From NCBI GenBank assembly GCA_028709545.1, contig JAQVWT010000005.1, forward strand, positions 1 to 35,606: a DNA stretch of 35,606 bases, read 5' to 3'. Positions 1 to 8,540 of the stretch are shown here, in pieces; position 1 is the first letter of the stretch, and each line of letters begins with the position of its first letter. Position numbers and translations under genes: made by a program. Under the pieces are notes generated by a model. It ran no database searches. It was not told the origin of the DNA and saw nothing but the letters and a program-made list of their open reading frames with translations. Source of the DNA: Bacilli bacterium. GTDB taxonomy: Bacteria > Bacillota_I > Bacilli_A > RF39 > UBA660.

Positions 1-474
1 TAAATTATAAGTATGAACTTTATCAGTCGAAGTTGGTACTGTGAAATTACCATAACCTAAAGGATATGTTCCTTCACCACTTCTTATATTAGTAAGTACA
101 TTAATAGATGATGCAACATTTCCACTATTATCATTGTTAGTGCTTATCATTTTATATTGAATAGCGTTTTCTGAGAATGTATTTTCTTCGACTACTAAAC
201 TTATTTTATAACCCATTGGTGTATTAGTATTATTAAAGCCAGTTACGGTAAATGTTTTGGTTCCAAATGGAGTATTGCCTGGAGCAATATTATCAACATC
301 AACATTACTTCCACCGTTATAGGTAATAACCATTTTACCACCTTTAGCAGTGATAGTAGTTGTCTCCTCACTACCAGTTATATTAGCAGTAAAATAGGCA
401 AAGGATAGTCCAATTGTTATTATTAATAGTAATATAATACCTAGTACAGTTGGGATAATGTTTTGTTTCTGCAT
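1..474 (-). CDS. Partial exported/surface protein (N-terminal part; continues off the left edge), paralog of the protein at 24063..25652
   Basis: Minus-strand frame open from ATG at 474 (MQKQNIIPTVLGIILLLIITIGLSFAYFTANITGSEETTT...) to base 1, with upstream AGGAGGTCCC. Shares 'VITYNGGSNVDVDNIAPGNTPFGTKTFTV...EENTFSENAIQYKM' with the 24063..25652 product. Not in the supplied ORF list because it has no stop in the window. Confidence 0.85.
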   Translation of the reverse strand, partial: MQKQNIIPTVLGIILLLIITIGLSFAYFTANITGSEETTTITAKGGKMVITYNGGSNVDVDNIAPGNTPFGTKTFTVTGFNNTNTPMGYKISLVVEENTFSENAIQYKMISTNNDNSGNVASSINVLTNIRSGEGTYPLGYGNFTVPTSTDKVHTYNL

Positions 475-643
475 ATCGTTTGGGACCTCCTATATTCTCT
501 AATTTAATTTTATCATTTTTAAAGAACTATTTCAATTAGGACTTTCGCTAAAAAAATGATAGCAAATAAACACTTTATAAATATAAATATTATTAAAAAT
601 ATGTGATATTTTATGATATGATTATTATAGGAGAAAATTATTT

Positions 644-1675
644 ATGAAAATTATACGAATTATATTTGTTTTATTATTTTTAGGAATGTTTTTAGTACAA
701 AAGTATCTTAAAAAGAAGTATTTAAAGTATGCTCTAGAAATTGTTTTAATTTTAATTACTTTTTACTGCGTACTACTTTCTGTTGATATGAGCAGAGTTA
801 ATACTTTTAGAAAACCAATATTTACGTGGGAAACCCAAAGCTGTGGTGATGGGTGTACTATCTATAGGGGGCTGGGTTATAAATCTAAAATTAAGAATTA
901 TAATAATGGCATTATTGAAGAAATAACATTATCAATATTTGGTAAAGTAATTGCTGGTGGGGTGCAAGATATTAAGAATGATGATTTTACGATCATTGAT
1001 GAAACTACAACTTGTGATATGGCTTTAGAATATATTTATGAAGATGAGTATTTTACTTACTCATTTGGTTGTATAAAAAGTAAATCTGTCTTTATTATTT
1101 TAATAGACGGGAGTAAAATATCGGTACAAGATGCCCTTTTAGATAAAGAAGTAAATTGGGGTAAACTAATTACCGAAAAATATCCGGAAATGTTTTATAT
1201 ATCAGGAAAAGAAACTGAGAATTCTACTAGTTGCAATATCCCTGATTTTGAAATGAGTTTCTATTCTGATAAGAAAGTTTATACAACAAATGAAAATATT
1301 AAACTTTGGGTAATATTAAAATATGTTGGTAATCAAGATAAGTTAACTATCTGGCATGCAGGTTCTGCTGATCATAATACTTATTTTAATTATTATATTA
1401 CTGATGGAAAAGATTTCAACTTACATAGCGTATCTACTTCTATGTTAAAATCATCAATCATTGATAAAGACAAACTTTATACTTACGATTATGAAAAAAC
1501 TGGTGGTTGGGATGCGGATGCTCCTGATGCTGACTTTTGGGAAAATTTCTTTAAAGAAAAAGACTTATATTTACCCAGTGGCGAGTATCAAATAACAGTA
1601 AGTAGTGGTTTTGGATTAACAACTAAATCACATGATGTGGGTTTAAAGTGCAACTTAAGTATTAAGGTAATATAG
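644..1675 (+). CDS. Hypothetical membrane-anchored protein (two N-terminal hydrophobic segments, C-terminal beta-rich extracellular-type domain)
   Basis: 343-aa ORF with upstream AGGAGAAAAT; hydrophobic N-terminus; no family recognised. Confidence 0.75.
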   Translation: MKIIRIIFVLLFLGMFLVQKYLKKKYLKYALEIVLILITFYCVLLSVDMSRVNTFRKPIFTWETQSCGDGCTIYRGLGYKSKIKNYNNGIIEEITLSIFGKVIAGGVQDIKNDDFTIIDETTTCDMALEYIYEDEYFTYSFGCIKSKSVFIILIDGSKISVQDALLDKEVNWGKLITEKYPEMFYISGKETENSTSCNIPDFEMSFYSDKKVYTTNENIKLWVILKYVGNQDKLTIWHAGSADHNTYFNYYITDGKDFNLHSVSTSMLKSSIIDKDKLYTYDYEKTGGWDADAPDADFWENFFKEKDLYLPSGEYQITVSSGFGLTTKSHDVGLKCNLSIKVI

Positions 1676-1692
1676 ATATTTTTAGGTACTGT

Positions 1693-1721
1693 TTGACAAA
1701 GAGCATATAATTATATATAAT
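1693..1721 (+). promoter_or_regulatory. Sigma-A-type promoter for rpsD
   Basis: TTGACA (1693-1698), 17-bp spacer, TATAAT (1716-1721). Confidence 0.85.
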
Positions 1722-1727
1722 ACAAAT

Positions 1728-1877
1728 GCAGATTTAAGGCAGGACCTTTAATTTTAAGCAAGTAATGTGTTTATCTGAAATAACTTTAGTAACTTATACT
1801 GCCTAAGGGAAAAAGATGAGTAACACCCTACACGTTTAAGAAGGTTATCCTTTTAAAGCAAAGAAAGGAGATATATT
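1728..1877 (+). promoter_or_regulatory. rpsD 5' leader, candidate S4 autoregulatory RNA
   Basis: About 150-nt leader between a consensus promoter and the rpsD ATG, with long-range complementarity AGGCAG (~1736-1741) / CTGCCT (~1800-1805) and further small hairpins before the AAAGGAG SD. Confidence 0.5.
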
Positions 1878-2480
1878 ATGTCAAGATATACAGGACCAGT
1901 TTATCGTAAAAGTCGAAGACTTGGTTTTAGTACTCTAGAAAATGGTAAAGAATTAAGTAGAAAACCATATGCTCCAGGAATTCACGGAACAAGCAGACGT
2001 AAAAAATCTAGCGAATATGGAATTCAATTACAAGAAAAACAAAAGTTAAGATTTATGTATGGACTTACTGAAAAACAATTTGCTCGTACTTTTGAAAAAG
2101 CAGCTAAGATGCCAGGTATTACTGGTGAAAACTTATTTAAACTACTTGAAAGTAGACTTGATAATCTTGTTTATCGTATGGGACTAGCTAGCACTAGACG
2201 TGCTGCTAGACAAATAGTTAATCATGGTCACATTTTAGTTAATGGTGCAAGCGTTGATATTCCATCATATACAGTTAAACCAGAGTCAATAATTTCAGTT
2301 AAAGAAAAATCTTTAAATCATCCAGCTATTAAACAAGCACTTGAATCAACTTTAGCAAGATGCGCTTATGTAGATTTCGATGCTAAAAAGATGAGCGGTA
2401 CATTTATAAGATTACCTGAAAGATCAGAGCTTAACGCTGATATTAATGAATCATTAGTTGTAGAATACTATAATAGATAA
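1878..2480 (+). CDS. rpsD: 30S ribosomal protein S4
   Basis: [37 protein letters not shown]...; 200 aa, S4 domain '[32 protein letters not shown]'. Confidence 0.98.
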   Translation: MSRYTGPVYRKSRRLGFSTLENGKELSRKPYAPGIHGTSRRKKSSEYGIQLQEKQKLRFMYGLTEKQFARTFEKAAKMPGITGENLFKLLESRLDNLVYRMGLASTRRAARQIVNHGHILVNGASVDIPSYTVKPESIISVKEKSLNHPAIKQALESTLARCAYVDFDAKKMSGTFIRLPERSELNADINESLVVEYYNR

Positions 2481-2506
2481 GAAAACTGAAAATTTCAGTT
2501 TTTTTG
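2481..2506 (+). terminator. Intrinsic terminator after rpsD
   Basis: AAACTGAAAATTTCAGTTTTTTT hairpin plus T tract directly after the stop codon. Confidence 0.75.
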
Positions 2507-2556
2507 GATTTAAATCCAAAACTGTGATACAATATGACGTAAATCAGGAGGTTTTT

Positions 2557-3582
2557 ATGAGTGATAAAACAAAAATACAAATAGAAAATATATATAGTAG
2601 TGCTAAACAAATTTTATCTATATATAATTTATTAAAAAAATTTGAACTAATGAATACGGAAAAAACTAGTGAATATAAAATGACAGTAGATTTTTTAAAT
2701 TTAGTAAGTATTGCTGAAAAAAGTCTATATGATTATTTTATTAAAAATCCTAGTGAAGTTATTCACTTGGTAAAACATATTATTGAAGATACCATCCATT
2801 TACAAGACTGTAATAATATTGACTTAATTATAAAACCAGATGTTGAAGATTTAATAAGTATGCGAGTTAAAAATCAAATTAATAATAGAATTGTAAATGT
2901 TGATTACAACTCTTGTTTTGAATCAATAATTAACAGAAAAGATAATTTAAATGGATTTATTAAAATATTAAATGATTCTACAGATATTAGAATGATAAGT
3001 TTTTTAGAAAAACAGATTAGTAAAGTTGAAGATAAAGATATGAAAAATCATTTAATTTCGGCTAAGTTATGTCTATCATATTTAAATGAAAAAGTTGAAG
3101 AAATAAATTTAAAAAACAATTTTGGTCGTGTTCCTAATAAATTTAATCAAGATTTGGAATTTAATACAACTGAAAAAGATAAAATTAAAGATATGAAAAA
3201 TTTACACGGAGAACTATTATTAGTACAAGGATTAGGTGAATTAGAAGAGTATGATGACAAAGATCTAATAAGTCCTGAAATACACGGAAGATGTATAATT
3301 TGTGAGGGATTAATCCAAAGTTCATTATTATACTTTTCTAGACAACAAGCAAAAATGATGAAGATATTTCTAGATAACAAAATTGAAAAGTTAAATGAAA
3401 GTTCAAAAGAACACGATGAAGAAAAGCGTCTTATTGACGAAATAATTAATTTTAATTCAAATTCAGAAGATTTTGATGAAGAAAAATATTTTATCGAAGA
3501 AATAATTGAAGAAGCTTTTTCTTCAATAGATAATATTAAAAAAGATGCTAACTCTGATTTACCAAAAGAAAAAAGCCTATAA
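2557..3582 (+). CDS. Hypothetical helical protein
   Basis: ORF 2524..3582; best start is ATG 2557 (MSDKTKIQIEN...) preceded by AGGAGG. No family recognised. Confidence 0.75.
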   Translation: MSDKTKIQIENIYSSAKQILSIYNLLKKFELMNTEKTSEYKMTVDFLNLVSIAEKSLYDYFIKNPSEVIHLVKHIIEDTIHLQDCNNIDLIIKPDVEDLISMRVKNQINNRIVNVDYNSCFESIINRKDNLNGFIKILNDSTDIRMISFLEKQISKVEDKDMKNHLISAKLCLSYLNEKVEEINLKNNFGRVPNKFNQDLEFNTTEKDKIKDMKNLHGELLLVQGLGELEEYDDKDLISPEIHGRCIICEGLIQSSLLYFSRQQAKMMKIFLDNKIEKLNESSKEHDEEKRLIDEIINFNSNSEDFDEEKYFIEEIIEEAFSSIDNIKKDANSDLPKEKSL

Positions 3583-3600
3583 AATATTGGCTTTTTCTAT
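3566..3600. terminator. Bidirectional terminator shared by two convergent genes
   Basis: AAAAAGCC-tataaaatatt-GGCTTTTT; overlaps the stop codons of both 2557..3582(+) and ileS(-). Confidence 0.7.
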
Positions 3601-6600
3601 TTCAATAAATACTTGGTGTTCATTAATATTTGTTGTTTGAGTTAAATCATCTTTTAAAGTTATGTTTAGTCCTAAGGTTTCTTCTTTAATATAATTTTCA
3701 AATTTGTTAATCATTTCTGTAATTTTTTCATCAGCGTTATAATAAATATTAATTCGATCTACTAAATCTAAACCTAGTTCTTTACGGATATTTTGAATTT
3801 TACTAACAAGTTCTCTTGCTAAGCCTTCTAATAAGAGTTCGTCAGTTACTTCGGTATTTAAAATAACAAAGTTACTGGCTTCCATACCAACATTTAAGCC
3901 TTCTTTAGATGATATTCTTACTTCGATCATTGCCTCAGTCACTGAAATTTCTTCACCCTTTAAAGCAAGTTTAATCTCTTCGCCATTTTGAAGTTTAGTT
4001 ATATCACTATTTGTTAAACTCTCTAAAGCAGCAGCGAAATCTTTTATTTTTGGACCGAATATTTTACCGACTTCTTTATAATTAGGTTTTACTGATAAAT
4101 GCATATAATCATTTAAATTATTAACATAAGTAATTGTTTTAACATTAAGTTCTTCTTTTATGAGTTCGGTTAATTCTCCGATTATATCTTTATTTTTACC
4201 ATCAAGTAATATTTCAGAAAGAGGCTGACGAACCTTTATTTTAGCATCTTCTCTAACTTTTCTACCAATACTAATTAAGTTTCTTACTAAATCCATTTTA
4301 TTCTCTAGAGGGATATCGATTAAATCTTTATTATATTCAGGAAAATCAGTTAAATGAACTGATTCATAACCAGTTAATTTTCGATATATTTCTTCAGTTA
4401 TAAACGGAGATATTGGTGCGACTATTTTACATAGTCCTACTAAGACTTCATAAGTAGTTATGTAAACAGATTTTTTAGAATTATTCAGTCCACTATCCCA
4501 AAAACGATCTCTATTTCTTCTAATATACCAGTTAGATAAATCCTCTGATACAAATTCAGTTATATATTTTACAACCTTATGAAGATCATATACTTCATAA
4601 GCATCTGTTGTATTTTTAACTAAAGTATTATATTTTGATAATAACCATCTATCTATATCTTCGCGATTCTTTTCGGGAACATCGCATTTATCTATATCAA
4701 TATTATCAATATTAGCATACATTGAGAAAAATGAATAAGTATTTTTAAGAGGATTAAAGAATTTTGAATAAACTTCTTTTAACCCTTCATAGTCAAATTT
4801 AAGTGGCATCCAAACCGGAGATGCATATGGTAAATAAAATCTGACTATATCTGCCCCATATTCTTCCATTAGGGCAAATGGTTCGATAACATTTCCTTTA
4901 CTTTTACTCATTTTTTTACCCTCAGCATCAAGTAATAAATCATTTACTAAGACATTTTTATATGGAGCTTTGCCAGTTACAAATGTTGATATTAAGATAA
5001 GTGTATAAAACCACCCTCGTGTTTGATCTATTCCTTCACAAATGAAATCAGCTGGAAACTGCGTATCAAAAAGTTCTTTATTTTCAAATGGATAATGATA
5101 CTGAGCAAATGGCATCGAGCCAGAATCAAACCAGCAATCTATTACTTCTGGTACTCTTTTCATCTCTTTAGAGCATTTAGAACATTTTAAATATATTTCA
5201 TCAATATATGGTCTATGAAGTGAAATATTATTATCAATTTTAGTAGTAGCTTTTTTTATAAGCTCTTCTCTTGATCCAATCATTTCTTCATGTGTGCATT
5301 CACATCTCCATAATGGAAGTGGCGTTCCCCAGTATCTATTTCTTGATATTGCCCAGTCATTCATATTAAGAAGCCAGTTACCAAAACGTTTTTCACCAAC
5401 ATGAGCAGGAAACCAGTTTACTTTTTTATTTTCAGCAATAACTTTATCTTTAATTTTTGTTACTTCTAAATAATAACTAGGTTTAGAATAATATATAAGA
5501 GGACTATCACATCTCCAGCAATGGGGATAATTATGATTTATTCTTTGTTTTTTAAATAATTTATCATTTTCTCTTAAATATTTAATGATTTCAATATCTG
5601 CATCAAAAACTAACATATCTTGCCATGGACCTTCGTTGTACTTCCCTGCCTCATCAACGGGATTTAATACTGGCAAATTATATTTCCTGCCGATCTCATA
5701 GTCATCTTGACCAAAAGCTGGAGCCATATGAACAATTCCCGTTCCATCTTCCATACTAACAAATGAATCATTAGTAACATAAAAAGCTTTCTTATCAGTT
5801 TTTATAAATGGTAAAAGTTGCTGATACTCTTTATATTCAAGGTCTTTACCTAAGTAGGTTTCAATTACTTCTCCATCTCCTAATATAGTTCCAACTAATT
5901 TTTTAGCAACAATAAAATTATAGTCACCAGACTTTACTTTAACATATTCTTCATTTGGGTTTACACAAAGGGCAACATTGGCAAGAAGTGTCCAAGGAGT
6001 AGTTGTCCAAACTAAAAAATATGCATCTAAATCTTTAGATTTAAATGGAACAATTACTGTATCAACAGCTATATCTTTATACCCTTGGGCAACTTCATGA
6101 CTAGCAAGCCCAGTTCCACATCTTGGGCAATATGGAAGTATTTTATGACCTTCATAAAATAAACCTTCATCAAAGAATTTCTTTAAAATCCACCACTCTG
6201 TTTCTATATAATTATCATGATAAGTTATATAAGGATTTTTAAGGTCAATAAATTGTCCCATTTTAGTTGTAAGTTTAGTAAATAATCCCTCATTACGAAG
6301 AACACTTTCACGGCATTTTTCATTAAACTTAGCAATTCCATATTTTTCAATATCATTTTTTACAGTAAAGCCAAGTTCTTTTTCAACTTCTAGTTCTACT
6401 GGAAGTCCATGGGTATCCCAACCAATCTTGCGTAGTACTTTATAACCTTTCATTGTTTTATATTTACAAAATGAATCTTTTAATAATTTAGCAAGCATAT
6501 GGTGAAGTCCTGGATATCCATTCGCAGTTGCCGGTCCATCATAAAAAACAAAATATTTGCTGCGATTATCAATTGATTTTTGAAAAATATCATTCTTTTC

Positions 6601-6669
6601 CCAATAATCTGAGTATGTAGACTCAACTTTGCTTACCTTTTCTTTACTTAATTCTTCAAATTTTTTCAT
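3577..6669 (-). CDS. ileS: Isoleucyl-tRNA synthetase, IleRS2-like (eukaryote-like type)
   Basis: 1030 aa; 'FYDGPATANGYPGLHHMLAK' signature region, 'GWDTHGLPVELEVEKELG', 'GKKMSKSKGN' KMSKS motif; T-box upstream. Confidence 0.97.
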   Translation of the reverse strand: MKKFEELSKEKVSKVESTYSDYWEKNDIFQKSIDNRSKYFVFYDGPATANGYPGLHHMLAKLLKDSFCKYKTMKGYKVLRKIGWDTHGLPVELEVEKELGFTVKNDIEKYGIAKFNEKCRESVLRNEGLFTKLTTKMGQFIDLKNPYITYHDNYIETEWWILKKFFDEGLFYEGHKILPYCPRCGTGLASHEVAQGYKDIAVDTVIVPFKSKDLDAYFLVWTTTPWTLLANVALCVNPNEEYVKVKSGDYNFIVAKKLVGTILGDGEVIETYLGKDLEYKEYQQLLPFIKTDKKAFYVTNDSFVSMEDGTGIVHMAPAFGQDDYEIGRKYNLPVLNPVDEAGKYNEGPWQDMLVFDADIEIIKYLRENDKLFKKQRINHNYPHCWRCDSPLIYYSKPSYYLEVTKIKDKVIAENKKVNWFPAHVGEKRFGNWLLNMNDWAISRNRYWGTPLPLWRCECTHEEMIGSREELIKKATTKIDNNISLHRPYIDEIYLKCSKCSKEMKRVPEVIDCWFDSGSMPFAQYHYPFENKELFDTQFPADFICEGIDQTRGWFYTLILISTFVTGKAPYKNVLVNDLLLDAEGKKMSKSKGNVIEPFALMEEYGADIVRFYLPYASPVWMPLKFDYEGLKEVYSKFFNPLKNTYSFFSMYANIDNIDIDKCDVPEKNREDIDRWLLSKYNTLVKNTTDAYEVYDLHKVVKYITEFVSEDLSNWYIRRNRDRFWDSGLNNSKKSVYITTYEVLVGLCKIVAPISPFITEEIYRKLTGYESVHLTDFPEYNKDLIDIPLENKMDLVRNLISIGRKVREDAKIKVRQPLSEILLDGKNKDIIGELTELIKEELNVKTITYVNNLNDYMHLSVKPNYKEVGKIFGPKIKDFAAALESLTNSDITKLQNGEEIKLALKGEEISVTEAMIEVRISSKEGLNVGMEASNFVILNTEVTDELLLEGLARELVSKIQNIRKELGLDLVDRINIYYNADEKITEMINKFENYIKEETLGLNITLKDDLTQTTNINEHQVFIEIEKANIL

Positions 6670-6674
6670 GTTTT

Positions 6675-6898
6675 CCTCCTAAAAATAAAAAATCCATAAA
6701 CTAAAGGACGAGTTTTACCCGTGGTACCACCTTAATTCATGAATATCATGCTCTTTAACTCATAACGGGAGTAACCGATTTTTCTTTTGAGAAAAATGCA
6801 TCAGATTAGTGATCTATTAATAAATATTATACTTACTTTTCACCAACTGTAAGTTCTCTATAATAATTTTTTATTAACCGTCTATCTTCGGCTGCTTA
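6675..6898 (-). promoter_or_regulatory. T-box leader of ileS
   Basis: Minus strand contains the T-box core AAGGTGGTACCACGG, Stem-I-like AGAGAACTTACAGTTGGTGAAAAGTAAGT, and a candidate ATC specifier downstream. Confidence 0.9.
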
Positions 6899-6904
6899 TA
6901 TAGA

Positions 6905-6933
6905 ATTATATGCAATTATTGCTACTTTGTCAA
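6905..6933 (-). promoter_or_regulatory. Promoter of the T-box/ileS transcript
   Basis: Minus strand TTGACA (6933-6928), 17-bp spacer, TATAAT (6910-6905). Confidence 0.85.
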
Positions 6934-6939
6934 ATTATT

Positions 6940-7404
6940 TTACAAGTTAGAATCATTATTATTAACTAATTCATTTAAATTACTAATTTCTTTTATAATA
7001 GTTAAAAACTCTAATATATCAAAAGCTATAATATCTATATTATTAAAATGCTTATAAAGTTTTATTGCTTCAATAACATCAACATGAATTTTTGGTGCAA
7101 GAAATATTGAAAAAGTATCCTCTTTAACTTTTTGTTTATATTCTGTTAAGTGTCTTTTTATAGGAATAATTTCATTATTAACTTGATCATGTCTCCCACA
7201 CATTAAAGTAACCTCAATTAAAGTATCCGATGTTTCTTTACTCTTACAAACAATATCAGCAATACCTCCACCTGCGGTAAACCTAGGTAACCCCTCATCA
7301 TCTACACTATAATTAGGCAATATTTCTAAATTTTTAAAACTTTGGGTTAAAGCAATACTTATTAAGAATTCTAATCTTGTAGGCGCACCTATATATCTAA
7401 ACAT
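6940..7404 (-). CDS. AlwI-family type II restriction endonuclease, C-terminal part (frame-shifted from 7446..8576)
   Basis: 'MFRYIGAPTRLEFLISIAL...PNYSVDDEGLPRFTAGGGIADIVC...EVTLMCGRHDQ...NEIIPIKRHL' resembles the AlwI-family catalytic core. The frame is open upstream to the A7 run at 7489-7495. Confidence 0.75.
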   Translation of the reverse strand: MFRYIGAPTRLEFLISIALTQSFKNLEILPNYSVDDEGLPRFTAGGGIADIVCKSKETSDTLIEVTLMCGRHDQVNNEIIPIKRHLTEYKQKVKEDTFSIFLAPKIHVDVIEAIKLYKHFNNIDIIAFDILEFLTIIKEISNLNELVNNNDSNL

Positions 7405-7445
7405 TTCATCTTTAGATTCTTCTTTTTTAGTAGAGCATAATAGTT

Positions 7446-8540
7446 TTAATTCTTTAGTAATATCAGCAAATTTGCAAGTTCCTGCAACTTTTTTTGTCTT
7501 AAATCTACTTGAATCGTTTCGTTTTCCTCATCATATGATAATATCTTACTATCGATTACTCCCATATAATTAAAATATTGTTCTTTGCTTTTAAAATTAA
7601 TAGGACCTGTATATTTTTCTAAAATATAATCTATTTTTTCTTTTTCAAATGAGTTTATATCTAAAAATCTACCATTTCCTCTTAAAGAGAAAATCCCTGT
7701 AATCTGCATTTTTCTAATAAATTCATCAACTGCTTCACCACATATTTGATTGATTTTAAATCTCTTTTTCTGTGTTTCATCCGCACCAAGTATCCCTAAA
7801 CATATATCATATATATATTCATCACTGTAGTTAAAACCTTGAGTCGCTCTTATTTGTTTAATTAATTTGCAAAGCTCACTAGCATCATTATTGTTCCAGC
7901 AGATAAATAAACTTAATTCTTGTCTGAAGATGCCAGCAGATGCATCATCTTCTTGCTTTAACAATTTTATAACTTGAAGAAGTAAAATTAATGGGATATT
8001 GTTATTAGCGTTTTTTCTAAAAGGATTATTTGTTTGATATTTCATTAATGAGTTTAAAAAAACATTTTGAATTTTCAACTGATTAATTTGTTCATCCTCA
8101 TTAAAAGCATCTATCAACATATGACCAGTATTTGATATTTTTAAAGGTTCATTCATCTTGTAATAAACAAATCCAAATTCCATAGGTAGTTTAAACCAAG
8201 TATCAAATCTTGAAGGCCATCCTTTATTAAATCCAAATTCTTTATGGTTTTGAGGGCTATTTATTATAATATCTTTTACTTGTTTTGAAGTGAAAAACAA
8301 ATCCTCAGAATCATAAATGTTTCTATATATATCATTTCTTTTTTCATATCTAGTCCAATAAAGTTTGTTATAAATAACTTTTTCTACTATTTTCATTATT
8401 AATTGATCACTTAAAATTTGATTTTCAAATGGAAGCAAACATGTTAAAAAATTAGCAATTCGATTGGGATTTCTCATGGTCGTTGAAAATGATAATGGTT
8501 TCTTTATCGCTTTTTTCTCACTTTTCATAATTTGTAACAT
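7446..8540 (-). CDS. AlwI-family type II restriction endonuclease, N-terminal part
   Basis: 'KPLSFSTTMRNPNRIANFLTCLLPFENQILS...' AlwI-type N-terminus. Start MLQIMKSEKK at 8540 has AAAGGAAG upstream; ORF runs to 7446 in frame 0. Confidence 0.75.
   Translation of the reverse strand: MLQIMKSEKKAIKKPLSFSTTMRNPNRIANFLTCLLPFENQILSDQLIMKIVEKVIYNKLYWTRYEKRNDIYRNIYDSEDLFFTSKQVKDIIINSPQNHKEFGFNKGWPSRFDTWFKLPMEFGFVYYKMNEPLKISNTGHMLIDAFNEDEQINQLKIQNVFLNSLMKYQTNNPFRKNANNNIPLILLLQVIKLLKQEDDASAGIFRQELSLFICWNNNDASELCKLIKQIRATQGFNYSDEYIYDICLGILGADETQKKRFKINQICGEAVDEFIRKMQITGIFSLRGNGRFLDINSFEKEKIDYILEKYTGPINFKSKEQYFNYMGVIDSKILSYDEENETIQVDLRQKKLQELANLLILLKN

Noticed and set aside
2503-2520. Perfect palindrome TTTGGATTTAAATCCAAA after the rpsD terminator
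   Set aside because: Short AT-rich palindrome next to a terminator; no evidence of a regulator-binding function.
3147-3380. 77-aa minus-strand ORF
   Set aside because: Antisense to 2557..3582, no recognisable domain or SD.
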